43,133 bases of DNA from Bacillus sp. AFS006103 (GCA_002559145.1 NTXX01000085.1:1-43133), one strand, 5' to 3'; positions 23,912 through 31,955 are shown, counted from the first letter of the stretch. The notes: a model not told the origin generated them from the letters alone. A program made the numbers and translations.

Positions 23912-25111
23912 ATGAGCACAACAACAGTAGACAAAATGAAAACAATTAAAACGTTAAACAATATTGCAGAGAGCGGGTTAAAGGTATTCAATAAGGATCA
24001 CTTCATCATTGATAATGACAGTGAAAATCCTGATGCGATTGTTGTCCGCAGTTTTAACATGCATTCCTTAGAATTGGGGAACAACGTAAAGGCCATTGCC
24101 CGTGCGGGAGCGGGAGTTAATAATATTCCTGTTGAAAAATGCACAGAGCAAGGGATTGTGGTTTTCAATACCCCTGGGGCAAACGCTAATGCTGTAAAAG
24201 AAATGGTGCTAACTTGCTTGATGGCTTCATCCCGAAACCTGTTTGACGGCATTACATGGACAAAGGCGTTAGATGGCGAAGGTGACCAAGTTCCGAAGCT
24301 GGTTGAAGCAGGTAAGAAACAATTCGTTGGAAAAGAAATTAAAGGGAAAACATTGGGTGTCATTGGATTGGGTGCAATCGGTGCGCTAGTAGCTAATGAT
24401 GCACTTGATTTAGACATGGATGTTATTGGATTTGACCCATTTATTTCTGTTGATACCGCTTGGAACTTGTCTCGCAATGTTCAGCGTGCGATGACGATTG
24501 AACAGCTGTTTGCTAATTCTGATTATATTACGGTTCACGTTCCGTTAACGGATGATACTAGAGGTATGTTTAACGAAGCAACCTTCAGCATTTTGAAGCC
24601 AGGCGTGCATATTTTAAATTTCTCTCGGGGAGAGCTAGTCAATGAAACGGATATGGCTGCAGCTCTTGTAAGCGGGCAGGTTGGTAAGTATATAACAGAC
24701 TTCCCAAATGAAAAGGTATTGAAAATGAAAAATGCTATTCCCATTCCGCATCTTGGTGCCTCTACTCAAGAATCAGAAGAGAATTGTGCCATTATGGCCG
24801 CTCGCCAGGTGAAAGAGTTTTTGGAAACAGGAAATATCAAAAACTCAGTGAATTTTCCAAACGCGTCTATTCCATTTACAGGCAAGCGCCGTGTGGCGGC
24901 TTTCCACAAAAACGTGCCAAACATGGTGGGTCAGATTACATTGGCGATTTCAAGCTATAATTTAAACATCGCTGACATGATTAATAGAAGTCGCGGAGAA
25001 TACGCCTATACGATGATTGATATTGACAATAAAGTAAATGGGGATATCATTCCTGGAGTATTGGAAAAAATCAACCAAATAGAAGGTATTGTTACAGTTC
25101 GGGTTTTATAG
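23912..25111 (+). CDS. serA: D-3-phosphoglycerate dehydrogenase-type enzyme
   Basis: A 399-residue D-2-hydroxyacid dehydrogenase. The Rossmann motif GLGAIG is at 152-157. The catalytic triad is Arg239 (NFSRGELV), a Glu in DFPNEKVL and His280 (PHLGAST). A C-terminal ACT-like regulatory domain spans about 325-399. It would oxidise 3-phosphoglycerate to 3-phosphohydroxypyruvate, the first step of serine synthesis. It lacks the intervening ASB domain of 525-residue B. subtilis SerA. GAGGAG precedes the ATG. Control by the ZTP riboswitch fits its role in supplying serine, glycine and one-carbon units. Confidence 0.9.
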   Translation: MSTTTVDKMKTIKTLNNIAESGLKVFNKDHFIIDNDSENPDAIVVRSFNMHSLELGNNVKAIARAGAGVNNIPVEKCTEQGIVVFNTPGANANAVKEMVLTCLMASSRNLFDGITWTKALDGEGDQVPKLVEAGKKQFVGKEIKGKTLGVIGLGAIGALVANDALDLDMDVIGFDPFISVDTAWNLSRNVQRAMTIEQLFANSDYITVHVPLTDDTRGMFNEATFSILKPGVHILNFSRGELVNETDMAAALVSGQVGKYITDFPNEKVLKMKNAIPIPHLGASTQESEENCAIMAARQVKEFLETGNIKNSVNFPNASIPFTGKRRVAAFHKNVPNMVGQITLAISSYNLNIADMINRSRGEYAYTMIDIDNKVNGDIIPGVLEKINQIEGIVTVRVL

Positions 25112-25131
25112 GACATAATTTAAATAGTTGG

Positions 25132-25163
25132 AAAAGGGCAGATTAAAAACTGCCCTTTTTTAT
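25132..25163 (+). terminator. Intrinsic terminator after serA
   Basis: AAAAGGGCAG-attaaaaa-CTGCCCTTTT, perfect stem, followed by TTTATG. Confidence 0.9.
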
Positions 25164-25236
25164 GTAATAACCTTCCACACTCCAATTGAATACATATAAT
25201 TAATGGTTATTCTTGTGGTCAATTGGAGGGGACACA

Positions 25237-25701
25237 GTGAAAATTGAGTACGATTACACATTCGGCTTGCCGATGAATGTTGTCTGGAAGTATATAAAGG
25301 ATGAAAATGTATTGAGAAATTCTCTTCCAGGTTGTAAGTCATTTATGGAAACTTCTAAGGATGTTTACCAAGCACAATTAGAGGTAAATATGGGCCCCAT
25401 CCAAGATCTGTTTTCCGTTAAGATTCGACTTAATGAAATGCAGTCATCTTCCTTAATTCACTTACAAGTAAAAGGGGCAGGGAATATCGGAGAAATCGTC
25501 GGTAACGCAGACCTGTTTATAAAAGATATCAAAGGGACAACCAAACTAAACTGTACGGCGGAAGCCCAGGTTACCGGTGCACTTGCTTTGGCAGGACAGC
25601 GTGTAATTGAGGGCGGAGCGAATAAGGGTATGGAATCATTTTTTCAAACATTGGAGAAGGAAATAAAAAGAAAACTTTATATGCAGCGAAGGGGCAGGTG
25701 A
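25237..25701 (+). CDS. CoxG-family SRPBCC protein
   Basis: A 154-residue START/SRPBCC-fold protein. YTFGLPMNVVWKYIKDENVLRNSLPGCKSF at the N-terminus is the CoxG (CO dehydrogenase subunit G) signature. The C-terminal helix contains GALALAGQRVIEGGANKGMESFF. Family members are linked to molybdenum hydroxylases or lipid binding, but no such hydroxylase gene is adjacent, so the role is open. GGAGGGG precedes the GTG at 25237; the longer TTG frame is rejected. It is monocistronic. Confidence 0.8.
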   Translation: MKIEYDYTFGLPMNVVWKYIKDENVLRNSLPGCKSFMETSKDVYQAQLEVNMGPIQDLFSVKIRLNEMQSSSLIHLQVKGAGNIGEIVGNADLFIKDIKGTTKLNCTAEAQVTGALALAGQRVIEGGANKGMESFFQTLEKEIKRKLYMQRRGR

Positions 25702-25732
25702 CAAAGATAACTCTAGTCACTTGTCTTTTTTA
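25697..25732 (+). terminator. Probable terminator after the CoxG-like gene
   Basis: GACAA and TTGTC (with inner GTGAC/GTCAC alternatives) pair around a short loop and are followed by TTTTTTAA. Confidence 0.6.
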
Positions 25733-25830
25733 ATTTTCCTAATAAAATCTCGTCAAATAGGTGAAAAAGTTGACTAAATGGTTTATAATCATTTAGTCAT
25801 TTAAAAATTATATCATTCGCATCGTGCGAT

Positions 25831-25864
25831 AGAGGTTCTAGCCCCCCTCATAAAAAAAACTAAG
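25831..25864 (+). ncRNA. PreQ1-I riboswitch aptamer
   Basis: AGAGGTTCTAGCCCCCCTC followed by ATAAAAAAAACTAAG matches the class I preQ1 aptamer (P1 AGAGG with CCTC, the CTAGC-type loop, A-rich tail pseudoknot). It directly precedes a terminator and queC. Binding preQ1 should terminate transcription of the queuosine operon. Confidence 0.93.
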
Positions 25865-25870
25865 ATGAAG

Positions 25871-25902
25871 CAGTACTTCTATCTTGGGGTACTGTTTTTT
25901 CT
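25871..25902 (+). terminator. PreQ1 riboswitch terminator
   Basis: CAGTACTTC-tatctt-GGGGTACTG (nine pairs including two G-U), then TTTTTTCT, immediately after the aptamer. Confidence 0.85.
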
Positions 25903-25927
25903 ATTTGAAAGGATGTATTAGATTTAA

Positions 25928-26584
25928 ATGTTGAAAAATGAAAAGGCAATTGTCGTGTTTAGTGGTGGACAAGACAGCACCACTTGTTTATTTTGGGCGT
26001 TAAAACAATTTAAAGAAGTAGAAGCTGTTACGTTTGATTACAATCAACGGCATAGTTTAGAAATTGAATGTGCCAAAAATATAGCGAATGAACTTGGTGT
26101 AAAACACCATATTTTAGATATGTCCTTATTAAATCAACTAGCACCGAATGCATTAACACGTTCAGATATTGCGGTCACGGATGGGGGCGAAGGAGAACTT
26201 CCTTCAACTTTTGTGCCAGGTCGTAACTTGTTATTCCTAACTTTTGCTGGTGTGTTAGCACGTCAAACCGGTGCCAAGCATCTAGTGACCGGTGTTTGTG
26301 AAACAGATTTTAGTGGCTACCCGGATTGCCGCGATATTTTTATCAAATCATTAAACGTCACCTTGAATTTATCCATGGACGATAATTTTGTCATTCATAC
26401 CCCGTTAATGTGGATCAACAAAGCACAAACTTGGGCTTTGGCAGATGAATTAGACGCATTGGATTTTGTTCGCGAAAAAACGTTAACCTGCTACAATGGT
26501 GTGATTGCAGACGGATGCGGCGAATGCCCAGCTTGCGTATTAAGAAAACGAGGGCTCGATGACTTCCTTAATGGGAGGTTTTAG
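25928..26584 (+). CDS. queC: 7-cyano-7-deazaguanine synthase QueC
   Basis: A 218-residue PP-loop ATPase. SGGQDSTT is at residues 12-19, and a C-terminal zinc site is in TLTCYNGVIADGCGECPAC. It converts 7-carboxy-7-deazaguanine to preQ0 with ATP and ammonia in the queuosine pathway. It is the first gene of queC-queD-queE, behind a preQ1-I riboswitch. AAAGGA is rather far (about 14 bases) from the ATG. The length is as expected. Confidence 0.96.
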   Translation: MLKNEKAIVVFSGGQDSTTCLFWALKQFKEVEAVTFDYNQRHSLEIECAKNIANELGVKHHILDMSLLNQLAPNALTRSDIAVTDGGEGELPSTFVPGRNLLFLTFAGVLARQTGAKHLVTGVCETDFSGYPDCRDIFIKSLNVTLNLSMDDNFVIHTPLMWINKAQTWALADELDALDFVREKTLTCYNGVIADGCGECPACVLRKRGLDDFLNGRF

Positions 26585-26586
26585 CG

Positions 26587-27063
26587 ATGGGTTTTAGAAT
26601 CGTTGATAAACTTCAGAAAATAAATGAAGATATTCATCCGCATCAATTAAAATATCATACCAAGCGTGTACTCGTGAGCAAAGAATTTACGTTCGATGCT
26701 TCACACCACTTGCATTGCTATGAAGGGAAATGTAAGAATTTGCACGGTCATACGTACCGAGTGATTTTTGGATTAAGCGGCTTTGTCGACGATCGCGGCT
26801 TAATGATTGACTTTGGCGATATAAAAGAAATCTGGAAAAACGATATCGAAATATTCCTTGATCACCAATACTTGAATGAAACCCTTCCTTTCATGAATAC
26901 CACAGCAGAAAATATGGTGGTTTGGATTTACGAGAAAATGAAGGAAGCATTAGCAGCAGAAGATCGTAAGAATCAGTATGATCGAGCAAGAGTGGAATTT
27001 GTCCGTCTTTTTGAAACTCCAACCAGCTACGCAGAAGCAAGAAGGGAGTGGATGGAGGAATGA
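26587..27063 (+). CDS. queD: 6-carboxytetrahydropterin synthase QueD
   Basis: A 158-residue T-fold enzyme. It shows FTFDASHHLHCYEGKCKNLHGHTYRV, with the zinc His residues and catalytic Cys, then LMIDFGDIK and the FLDHQYLNE strand, with a C-terminal Glu in FETPTSYAEA. It makes 6-carboxytetrahydropterin from dihydroneopterin triphosphate. It starts two bases after queC, with GGGAGG inside the queC end, and overlaps queE by four bases (ATGA). Confidence 0.95.
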   Translation: MGFRIVDKLQKINEDIHPHQLKYHTKRVLVSKEFTFDASHHLHCYEGKCKNLHGHTYRVIFGLSGFVDDRGLMIDFGDIKEIWKNDIEIFLDHQYLNETLPFMNTTAENMVVWIYEKMKEALAAEDRKNQYDRARVEFVRLFETPTSYAEARREWMEE

Positions 27064-27788
27064 GTAAGATTCCTGTATTAGAAATATTTGGCCCAACCAT
27101 TCAGGGTGAAGGCATGGTCATTGGGCAAAAAACGATGTTTGTTCGAACGGCCGGCTGTGATTATTCATGCAGCTGGTGTGATTCAGCCTTTACATGGGAT
27201 GGCAGTGCCAAAGATGATATTCAGTTAATGACGGCTGAAGAAATTTGGGCTGAATTGAAGCGAATCGGCGGCGATAATTTCTCTTTTGTAACCATCTCAG
27301 GGGGAAATCCGGCGCTGTTGAAAAATTTAGATGTATTTATTGATTTACTTAGAGAAAACGACATCAAAGTTGGTATTGAAACACAAGGCAGCAGGTGGCA
27401 GGACTGGTTCTTAAACATCGATGAATTAACCATTTCACCAAAACCACCAAGTTCCCGTATGGTTACTAATTTTGAAATCTTAGATTCTATTTTTCAAAAT
27501 TTAAACGACAATGAGTTTAAACATCGAGTCAGTCTAAAAGTAGTCATCTTTGATGAGGCCGATATTGATTATGCGAAGATGGTCCATAACCGCTATGCAG
27601 ACATCCCTTTTTATCTCCAGGTTGGGAACGATGATATCACCAATTTCAATAACAATGAATTGATTCAGAAACTAATGTTGAAATATGAGTGGTTAGTCAA
27701 TTGTGTAGTTGCGGATCAGCAATTGAATGATGTGAAGGTTTTGCCGCAGTTACATGCGCTTCTTTGGGGAAATAAGCGCGGCGTGTAG
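27060..27788 (+). CDS. queE: 7-carboxy-7-deazaguanine synthase QueE
   Basis: A 242-residue radical-SAM enzyme. It opens with IFGPTIQGEG, then the QueE-type CX3CX2C-like cluster motif in CDYSCSWCDSAFTWDG, and TISGGNPAL as the SAM-binding GGE-like motif. It rearranges carboxytetrahydropterin to CDG. The ATG at 27060 overlaps the queD stop; an in-frame GTG at 27048 lies inside queD and is less likely. It is the last gene of the operon, and a terminator follows about 75 bp later. queF and queG are not in the window. Confidence 0.95.
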   Translation: MSKIPVLEIFGPTIQGEGMVIGQKTMFVRTAGCDYSCSWCDSAFTWDGSAKDDIQLMTAEEIWAELKRIGGDNFSFVTISGGNPALLKNLDVFIDLLRENDIKVGIETQGSRWQDWFLNIDELTISPKPPSSRMVTNFEILDSIFQNLNDNEFKHRVSLKVVIFDEADIDYAKMVHNRYADIPFYLQVGNDDITNFNNNELIQKLMLKYEWLVNCVVADQQLNDVKVLPQLHALLWGNKRGV

Positions 27789-27863
27789 GTGACTCACGGG
27801 GAATAAGGGCTATCTAGTTTTATATTTAATAGGGAGCATAATTCCTAATTTGATAGGTTCATG

Positions 27864-27898
27864 AACTACTCCTAATCTTTGTTGGGAGTAGTTTTTTG
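27864..27898 (+). terminator. Intrinsic terminator of the que operon
   Basis: AACTACTCC and GGAGTAGTT with a 12-base loop, followed by TTTTTG. Confidence 0.85.
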
Positions 27899-27983
27899 CG
27901 TTGCTTTATATGATGAAGTCAGGTCTTCTTTTAATATTAACTTCATATAATGACAAGATTAACTTTGTCCAGAGGTGATTATT

Positions 27984-28643
27984 TTGGAGACTTTTGATTT
28001 GTCATTAGCTGTTCTCTTGAAAATTATTTTAATCAATATTGTCTTAAGTGGCGATAATGCCGTGGTCATTGCAATGGCATCACGGAATGTCCCAAAGAAG
28101 CAACAAAAGAAAGCAATCTTTTGGGGAACATTTGGAGCCATTATTTTACGTTTAATCTTTGCAGTGGCCATCATTTATCTATTAAACATCCCTTTCGTCA
28201 CTTTTATTGGCGGGCTCCTGCTCGTGTATATTGCGATTAAACTATTAATTGGTGAGGAAGAAGGAAATCTTAGGGAAGGGGGTTCAAGTCTAGTTTCCGC
28301 GGTGAAAACGATCATTATTGCAGATGCAGTCATGTCCCTTGATAATGTCCTAGCCATTGCTGGGGCAGTTGAAGGAAATTTAGCCGGTATTATGATCGGG
28401 GTTATTGTTAGTATTCCGATCGTTGTTTTTGGGAGTCAGATCATATTAAAAGCAATGGAAAGGTATCCAGCTATCTCTTATGCCGGTGCAGGAATTCTAG
28501 CTTGGACTGCAGGTGAAATGATCATCGGAGAACCAAAATTTGAACCTCTACTAACTCGTGATTTACATTTATTGGTTCCAATGACAATTACAGTTCTTGT
28601 TATTGGCTTTGGATATATAATTTCTAGGAAAAAACTAATATAG
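27984..28643 (+). CDS. TerC-family integral membrane protein (YkoY/YjbE-like)
   Basis: A protein of about 219 residues with seven hydrophobic spans. The TerC/DUF475 motifs are ILINIVLSGDNAVVIAMA near the N-terminus and IIIADAVMSLDNVLAIAGA in the middle, with the paired acidic/Asn sites (SGDNA, SLDNV) that define the family. B. subtilis YkoY and YceF are TerC-family proteins linked to manganese efflux. AGAGGTG lies six bases before the TTG at 27984; the upstream GTG falls in the ribosome binding site. I see no yybP-ykoY riboswitch upstream. Confidence 0.85.
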   Translation: METFDLSLAVLLKIILINIVLSGDNAVVIAMASRNVPKKQQKKAIFWGTFGAIILRLIFAVAIIYLLNIPFVTFIGGLLLVYIAIKLLIGEEEGNLREGGSSLVSAVKTIIIADAVMSLDNVLAIAGAVEGNLAGIMIGVIVSIPIVVFGSQIILKAMERYPAISYAGAGILAWTAGEMIIGEPKFEPLLTRDLHLLVPMTITVLVIGFGYIISRKKLI

Positions 28644-28695
28644 AATGAATTTAAATTTTCATTAAGTATTATTATTTTGGGTAAAATAAAGGTAA

Positions 28696-29298
28696 ATGAA
28701 GCAGAAGGGTGTTTTAAAAGTCATGATGAATAACTTAAGAGAAATGCCCGCCTTAATGATCTTAGATGTACAAAAAGGGTTTGATGATCCCTATTGGGGG
28801 AAGCGGAACAACCCGCAGGCAGAAGAAAATATGGCGCGTCTTTTAGTAGAATGGCGGAATCTAAGTGGGCATGTCATTTTCTCGCAACATCTATCCGTTC
28901 AACTAGGCTCGCCACTTCACTATAAAAATAAGTTAGGTACGGAGTTTAAGGAAATCATCCAGCCTCGGGAGGGTGAAATCATTTTTCCTAAAAATGTGAA
29001 CAGTGCTTTTATTGGGACAGGACTTGAAATGTACTTAAAGGAAAAGAAGATTAAATCTGTTCTCATTACTGGGTTGTCCACACAGCACTGTGTTTCAACG
29101 ACGACTCGGATGAGTGGAAATTTAGGCTATCAAACTTTTCTGGTATCGGATGCCATCGCCGCATTTGAAATCACTGATCACAAAGGAGTTTACCATTCTG
29201 CCGAAGTAATACATGAACATGAATTGGCGATGCTTCACAATGAATTTGCAACGATTATGACAACGGATGAAGTTTTAAGCCAATTACTTAGCTCCTAA
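28696..29298 (+). CDS. Isochorismatase-like cysteine hydrolase
   Basis: A 200-residue alpha/beta hydrolase. The isochorismatase-family triad is visible: Asp in LMILDVQKGF, Lys in FPKNVNSAF and Cys in TGLSTQHCVSTTTR. Members hydrolyse amides, such as nicotinamide, or isochorismate; the substrate here is unknown. The ATG at 28696 has only AAAGGT close by. An ATG pair at about codon 11 is an alternative start, with AAGGGTG 11 bases upstream. It is followed by a weak hairpin shared with the convergent YqcI-like gene. Confidence 0.85.
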   Translation: MKQKGVLKVMMNNLREMPALMILDVQKGFDDPYWGKRNNPQAEENMARLLVEWRNLSGHVIFSQHLSVQLGSPLHYKNKLGTEFKEIIQPREGEIIFPKNVNSAFIGTGLEMYLKEKKIKSVLITGLSTQHCVSTTTRMSGNLGYQTFLVSDAIAAFEITDHKGVYHSAEVIHEHELAMLHNEFATIMTTDEVLSQLLSS

Positions 29299-29304
29299 AT
29301 TAAT

Positions 29305-29327
29305 AACGCAGCTGGTTTTCCTGCGTT
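29305..29327. terminator. Small convergent hairpin
   Basis: AACGCAG-ctggttttc-CTGCGTT between the isochorismatase and YqcI/YcgG genes. The T-tract is poor. Confidence 0.5.
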
Positions 29328-30079
29328 CATTCATCTAACTTGAAGAATTTTAGCATCCGGTGATAGGGGCATTTGGACAACGATGAATCATCGTCCCGCA
29401 GAAAATATTGCCTCCACTCAAAATTATTATCTGACCCATAAGTGTTTAAATCTGGATGAATGGGGGCAGAATCGTAGTTTTTCAGTCGGTTTCTTACTTG
29501 CTTTTTAATACCCATAGCAAACTTCGGGGACCTGTTAAATTCCTGAAGCACCCATCTAGGTGTAATCGCGAGCATCATCACATCAAACTGTCTGCTTTTT
29601 CGATTTTTATGTGCAGGTGTAGCGCAGTACATAAAGTATTTCTCTCCATTAAAACAAAACTCCCATACAGGGTCATGAGGGTCCGACGGTATATCCTCTG
29701 GCCAATCGATTGGGTCAATCATACGTAATCCGCTAAGTTGCTCCCAGAATAATTGTTCATAATTTTCCACAGTATACATTTCCTTCATATCTTCAGGGGT
29801 TTCGTAAAATACGATCAGTGATGTGTAATGGCCAATTTCGCGTGAAACTTGCGTATAACTGCTCAATGATTCAGCTAATTCATAAATCGAGGATGGTTCT
29901 CGAGGATCTCCGATAAAGCTGTACCTGAGCTTATTTTGAGTGAACCCGATTGTCGCAGGAATACAGGGAAATGGTTTTTCTTTATCACTCATTTTAGCTG
30001 AGAATTTTTCTAGGGCAGTTTTTTCCCACTCTTTTAGATGATTCCTGCTTGAGGGATTATCCTTATAAAGATTACTCAA
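29327..30079 (-). CDS. YqcI/YcgG family protein
   Basis: A 250-residue protein with the family hallmarks PFPCIPATIGF at residues about 35-46, IGHYTSLIVFYETPE, SDPHDPVWEFCFNGEKYFMY and FDVMMLAITPRWVLQEF. YqcI/YcgG proteins are widespread but uncharacterised; the conserved Cys and His residues hint at a metal or heme-type site without proof. It starts at TTG with GGGAGGTG about six bases upstream. Confidence 0.85.
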   Translation of the reverse strand: MSNLYKDNPSSRNHLKEWEKTALEKFSAKMSDKEKPFPCIPATIGFTQNKLRYSFIGDPREPSSIYELAESLSSYTQVSREIGHYTSLIVFYETPEDMKEMYTVENYEQLFWEQLSGLRMIDPIDWPEDIPSDPHDPVWEFCFNGEKYFMYCATPAHKNRKSRQFDVMMLAITPRWVLQEFNRSPKFAMGIKKQVRNRLKNYDSAPIHPDLNTYGSDNNFEWRQYFLRDDDSSLSKCPYHRMLKFFKLDE

Positions 30080-30208
30080 TCAACACACCTCCCTTGTTAC
30101 TGCAGTATATTCACCCGTACAAGAGAGGGGAGATGTCCATATTCAAATGGGCTGGGTGGGGAGGCAAGGCGGACGGTTCACTGGAGCCAGGGGGGACGGC
30201 CGAGTTGA

Positions 30209-30402
30209 TAAATAGACGTAAAAATTCCGCTTAATTGGTAATTCCTGTTAAGAAAAGCTTGAATAGACGGAGAGACTCCGCCTATTGACTCAATAAATTC
30301 GAAAATGGTTGATTTTGCTTTGCATAACCGGAAAATCTCCCCTTATATATCCCGAAATGAGCTCCATTTCGCATTTAACCGGAAAATTTCCGCTTATTTT
30401 AC
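30209..30402. repeat. Four degenerate ~51-bp units with CGGA..TCCG cores
   Basis: Related cores occur at 30211 (AATAGACGTAAAAATTCCGC), 30262 (AATAGACGGAGAGACTCCGC), 30325 (TAACCGGAAAATCTCC) and 30376 (TAACCGGAAAATTTCCGCTT). Spacings are 51, 63 and 51 bp. Each has a self-complementary CGGA/TCCG centre followed by CTTA or CTAT. It is non-coding, between the YqcI-like and DUF1284 genes. A solo relative lies at 139-163. Confidence 0.75.
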
Positions 30403-30463
30403 TTTTGATGGTTACTCGATTAAGGATAGAACAACATATTTAAAGGAGTGAGTTTTATCGGGC

Positions 30464-30880
30464 TTATTCAACTTTTCTTAAGCCCCTCCCATTATGAATC
30501 TCGCGAATACCTTCCTCACAAACTCCGTAAGAACGCCAAGAACAAGTTTCACAGACCACTTGAATATCGGCGGGGATGACATGTTTTCGGATATGGGACT
30601 CTATTTCCTCCCAACTAAGAATTTGTCCGATTTTTAGGTTCATTTTTTCTAAAATAACGGCATCTCTTTCATCGATCCGGTCGTCTTGGCAATGGTATTC
30701 ACCTGAGTTAGGGAACTTTTCGCACAACTGGTCTGGTCCCTTCACAAGCAGAATCAACGTTTTTGGGTTGTTTCTCAGGGTTTGATGCAAACCAGTCATA
30801 TTTTCAACGTACTCTTGGGAATAGCCCATACCCCGATAGCCTAGAAGGCAAAACAGATGATGTCCTCGCAGTTTATACAT
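30464..30880 (-). CDS. DUF1284 domain protein
   Basis: A 138-residue protein opening with the DUF1284 signature LRGHHLFCLLGYRGMGYS and containing further Cys residues (DQLCEKFP, EYHCQDD, VCETCSWRSYGVCEEG). The four to six conserved Cys suggest a metal or iron-sulfur site; the function is unknown. GGGGGAAAATT precedes the ATG. It is encoded just upstream of the tRNA/tmRNA cluster but on the opposite strand. Confidence 0.85.
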   Translation of the reverse strand: MYKLRGHHLFCLLGYRGMGYSQEYVENMTGLHQTLRNNPKTLILLVKGPDQLCEKFPNSGEYHCQDDRIDERDAVILEKMNLKIGQILSWEEIESHIRKHVIPADIQVVCETCSWRSYGVCEEGIREIHNGRGLRKVE

Positions 30881-31015
30881 AATTTTCCCCCAATGGTTTA
30901 CTCCCTTTTGATTTAAAGAGTAAACTATAATAATAATTTGGTTAACATTTGAATTATCATACCATAAAATGGTGTTTTCTTTAAAAGGAATAAGTCATCG
31001 AACTATTTACTAACT

Positions 31016-31063
31016 AAAAGTGTTGGTACTAGCCAATCATTGGGTAGTGCCTGACACTCTTTT
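31016..31063. repeat. Long imperfect hairpin, possible dispersed repeat
   Basis: AAAAGTGTTGGTACTAGCCAA and TTGGGTAGTGCCTGACACTCTTTT pair over about 20 positions with few mismatches and a three-base loop. A/T-runs at both ends could act as a bidirectional terminator. The rest of 30881-31169 shows no gene. Confidence 0.6.
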
Positions 31064-31169
31064 GTGCTGGGTCTTTTGAACTACCAAATTTTACAGCTAT
31101 CTTCCAGTTGGCAGACATGATATATTTCTCTTGTAAGTTCTTAACGACTTATGCATAAGCTTTCATTAC

Positions 31170-31260
31170 AGAGAAGTACTCAAGAGGCTGAAGAGGCGCC
31201 CCTGCTAAGGGTGTAGGTCGGGTAACCGGCGCGAGGGTTCAAATCCCTTCTTCTCTGCCA
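31170..31260 (+). tRNA. tRNA-Ser (GCT anticodon)
   Basis: A 91-base class II tRNA. The acceptor pairs AGAGAAG with CTTCTCT, and CCA is encoded. The anticodon loop CTGCTAA gives GCT. A long variable arm (AGGTCGGGTAACCGGC) and T-loop GGTTCAAATCC are present. It is followed nine bases later by tmRNA. Confidence 0.95.
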
Positions 31261-31269
31261 TTATATTAT

Positions 31270-31631
31270 GGGGATGTCTTGGTATCGACAGGGATAGTTT
31301 GAGCTTATATGGCGAGTCGAGGGATTCGGCCTCGTAAAAACGATTAAGCCTATAACTGGCAAACAAAACAACAACTTCGCTTTCGCTGCCTAATAACAGA
31401 CGATAGCGGTTCCTCCCTCCATCGTCCATGTGGTAGGGTAAGGGACTCACGATAAGTGGACTACGCCAGATTCCACCGTCTGAGGATGAAGGAAGAGACG
31501 AACCAGACTAGCTGCTTCAACGCCTGTCAGTAGGCTAAAGAAGTTCGTGAAATCAATTTTACTGACTACACTCGTAGATGTATAAGTGCCAATATCTTTG
31601 CACACGGGTTCAACTCCCGTCATTTCCACTA
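31270..31631 (+). ncRNA. ssrA: tmRNA (SsrA)
   Basis: A transfer-messenger RNA of about 360 bases. The 5' end GGGGATG pairs with CATTTCC (two wobble pairs). GGTATCGACAGGGATAG follows, and the T-arm CGGGTTCAACTCCCG is at the 3' end. The tag reading frame at 31358-31390 encodes GKQNNNFAFAA followed by TAA TAA; with the charged Ala the tag is AGKQNNNFAFAA. Pseudoknot-rich regions lie between. CCA is not fully encoded. It rescues stalled ribosomes with SmpB, whose gene is not in this window. Confidence 0.97.
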
Positions 31632-31679
31632 AATAACCAAAAAAACATATTGAAAAAATTCATCATCAAGTGAAATTTT

Positions 31680-31751
31680 TCCGCAGTAGTTTAGTGGTAG
31701 AGCTATCGGATGTTAACCGGTCGGTCGTAGGTTCGAGTCCTACCTGCGGAG
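31680..31751 (+). tRNA. tRNA-Asn (GTT anticodon)
   Basis: A 72-base tRNA. The acceptor pairs TCCGCAG with CTGCGGA and the discriminator is G. The anticodon loop GTTAA gives GTT. The T-arm is GTAGGTTCGAGTCCTAC. CCA is not encoded. Confidence 0.95.
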
Positions 31752-31753
31752 TT

Positions 31754-31830
31754 ATAGTCCAACGAGGAAACTAGGAAACGGGTCAGGGCGGGAACGCAGC
31801 AGCCATAACTAGTGAAATTGTGTGGGCTAT
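31754..31830 (+). ncRNA. ffs: Short SRP (4.5S-like) RNA candidate
   Basis: GGGTCAGGGCGGGAACGCAGCAGCC-type domain IV: CAGG and AGCA form the symmetric loop, and GCG-GGAA-CGC is the apical tetraloop stem. The 4.5S counterpart is UCC-GGAA-GGA, so the stem covaries. Lower stems pair CTAG with CTAG and ATAGTCCA with TGGGCTAT. The predicted length is only 77 bases, far shorter than the roughly 270-base scRNA normal in Bacillus. It may be a second, minimal SRP RNA or a remnant. Confidence 0.6.
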
Positions 31831-31869
31831 TACATAGGACGAAATAAAAATGCTAAAACATAAACTAAG

Positions 31870-31905
31870 AGTCACAACCAATTATGGATGTGACTTTATT
31901 CTTGT
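31870..31905 (+). terminator. Terminator of the RNA cluster
   Basis: AGTCACA and TGTGACT around a 12-base loop, followed by TTATTCTT. Confidence 0.7.
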
Positions 31906-31955
31906 TAGTCACCTCTTTTTATTAGGCTGTTTTGGTACCTTTGCTGTTTTTGGTG

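Noticed and set aside
25743..25930. Small ORF in the queC leader
   Set aside because: The segment is fully explained by the preQ1-I aptamer and its terminator.
27789..27983. yybP-ykoY manganese riboswitch before the TerC gene
   Set aside because: None of the conserved loop sequences is visible and the leader is too short after the que terminator.
31205..31629. Minus-strand frames across the tRNA-Ser and tmRNA
   Set aside because: They are antisense to clearly structured stable RNAs.
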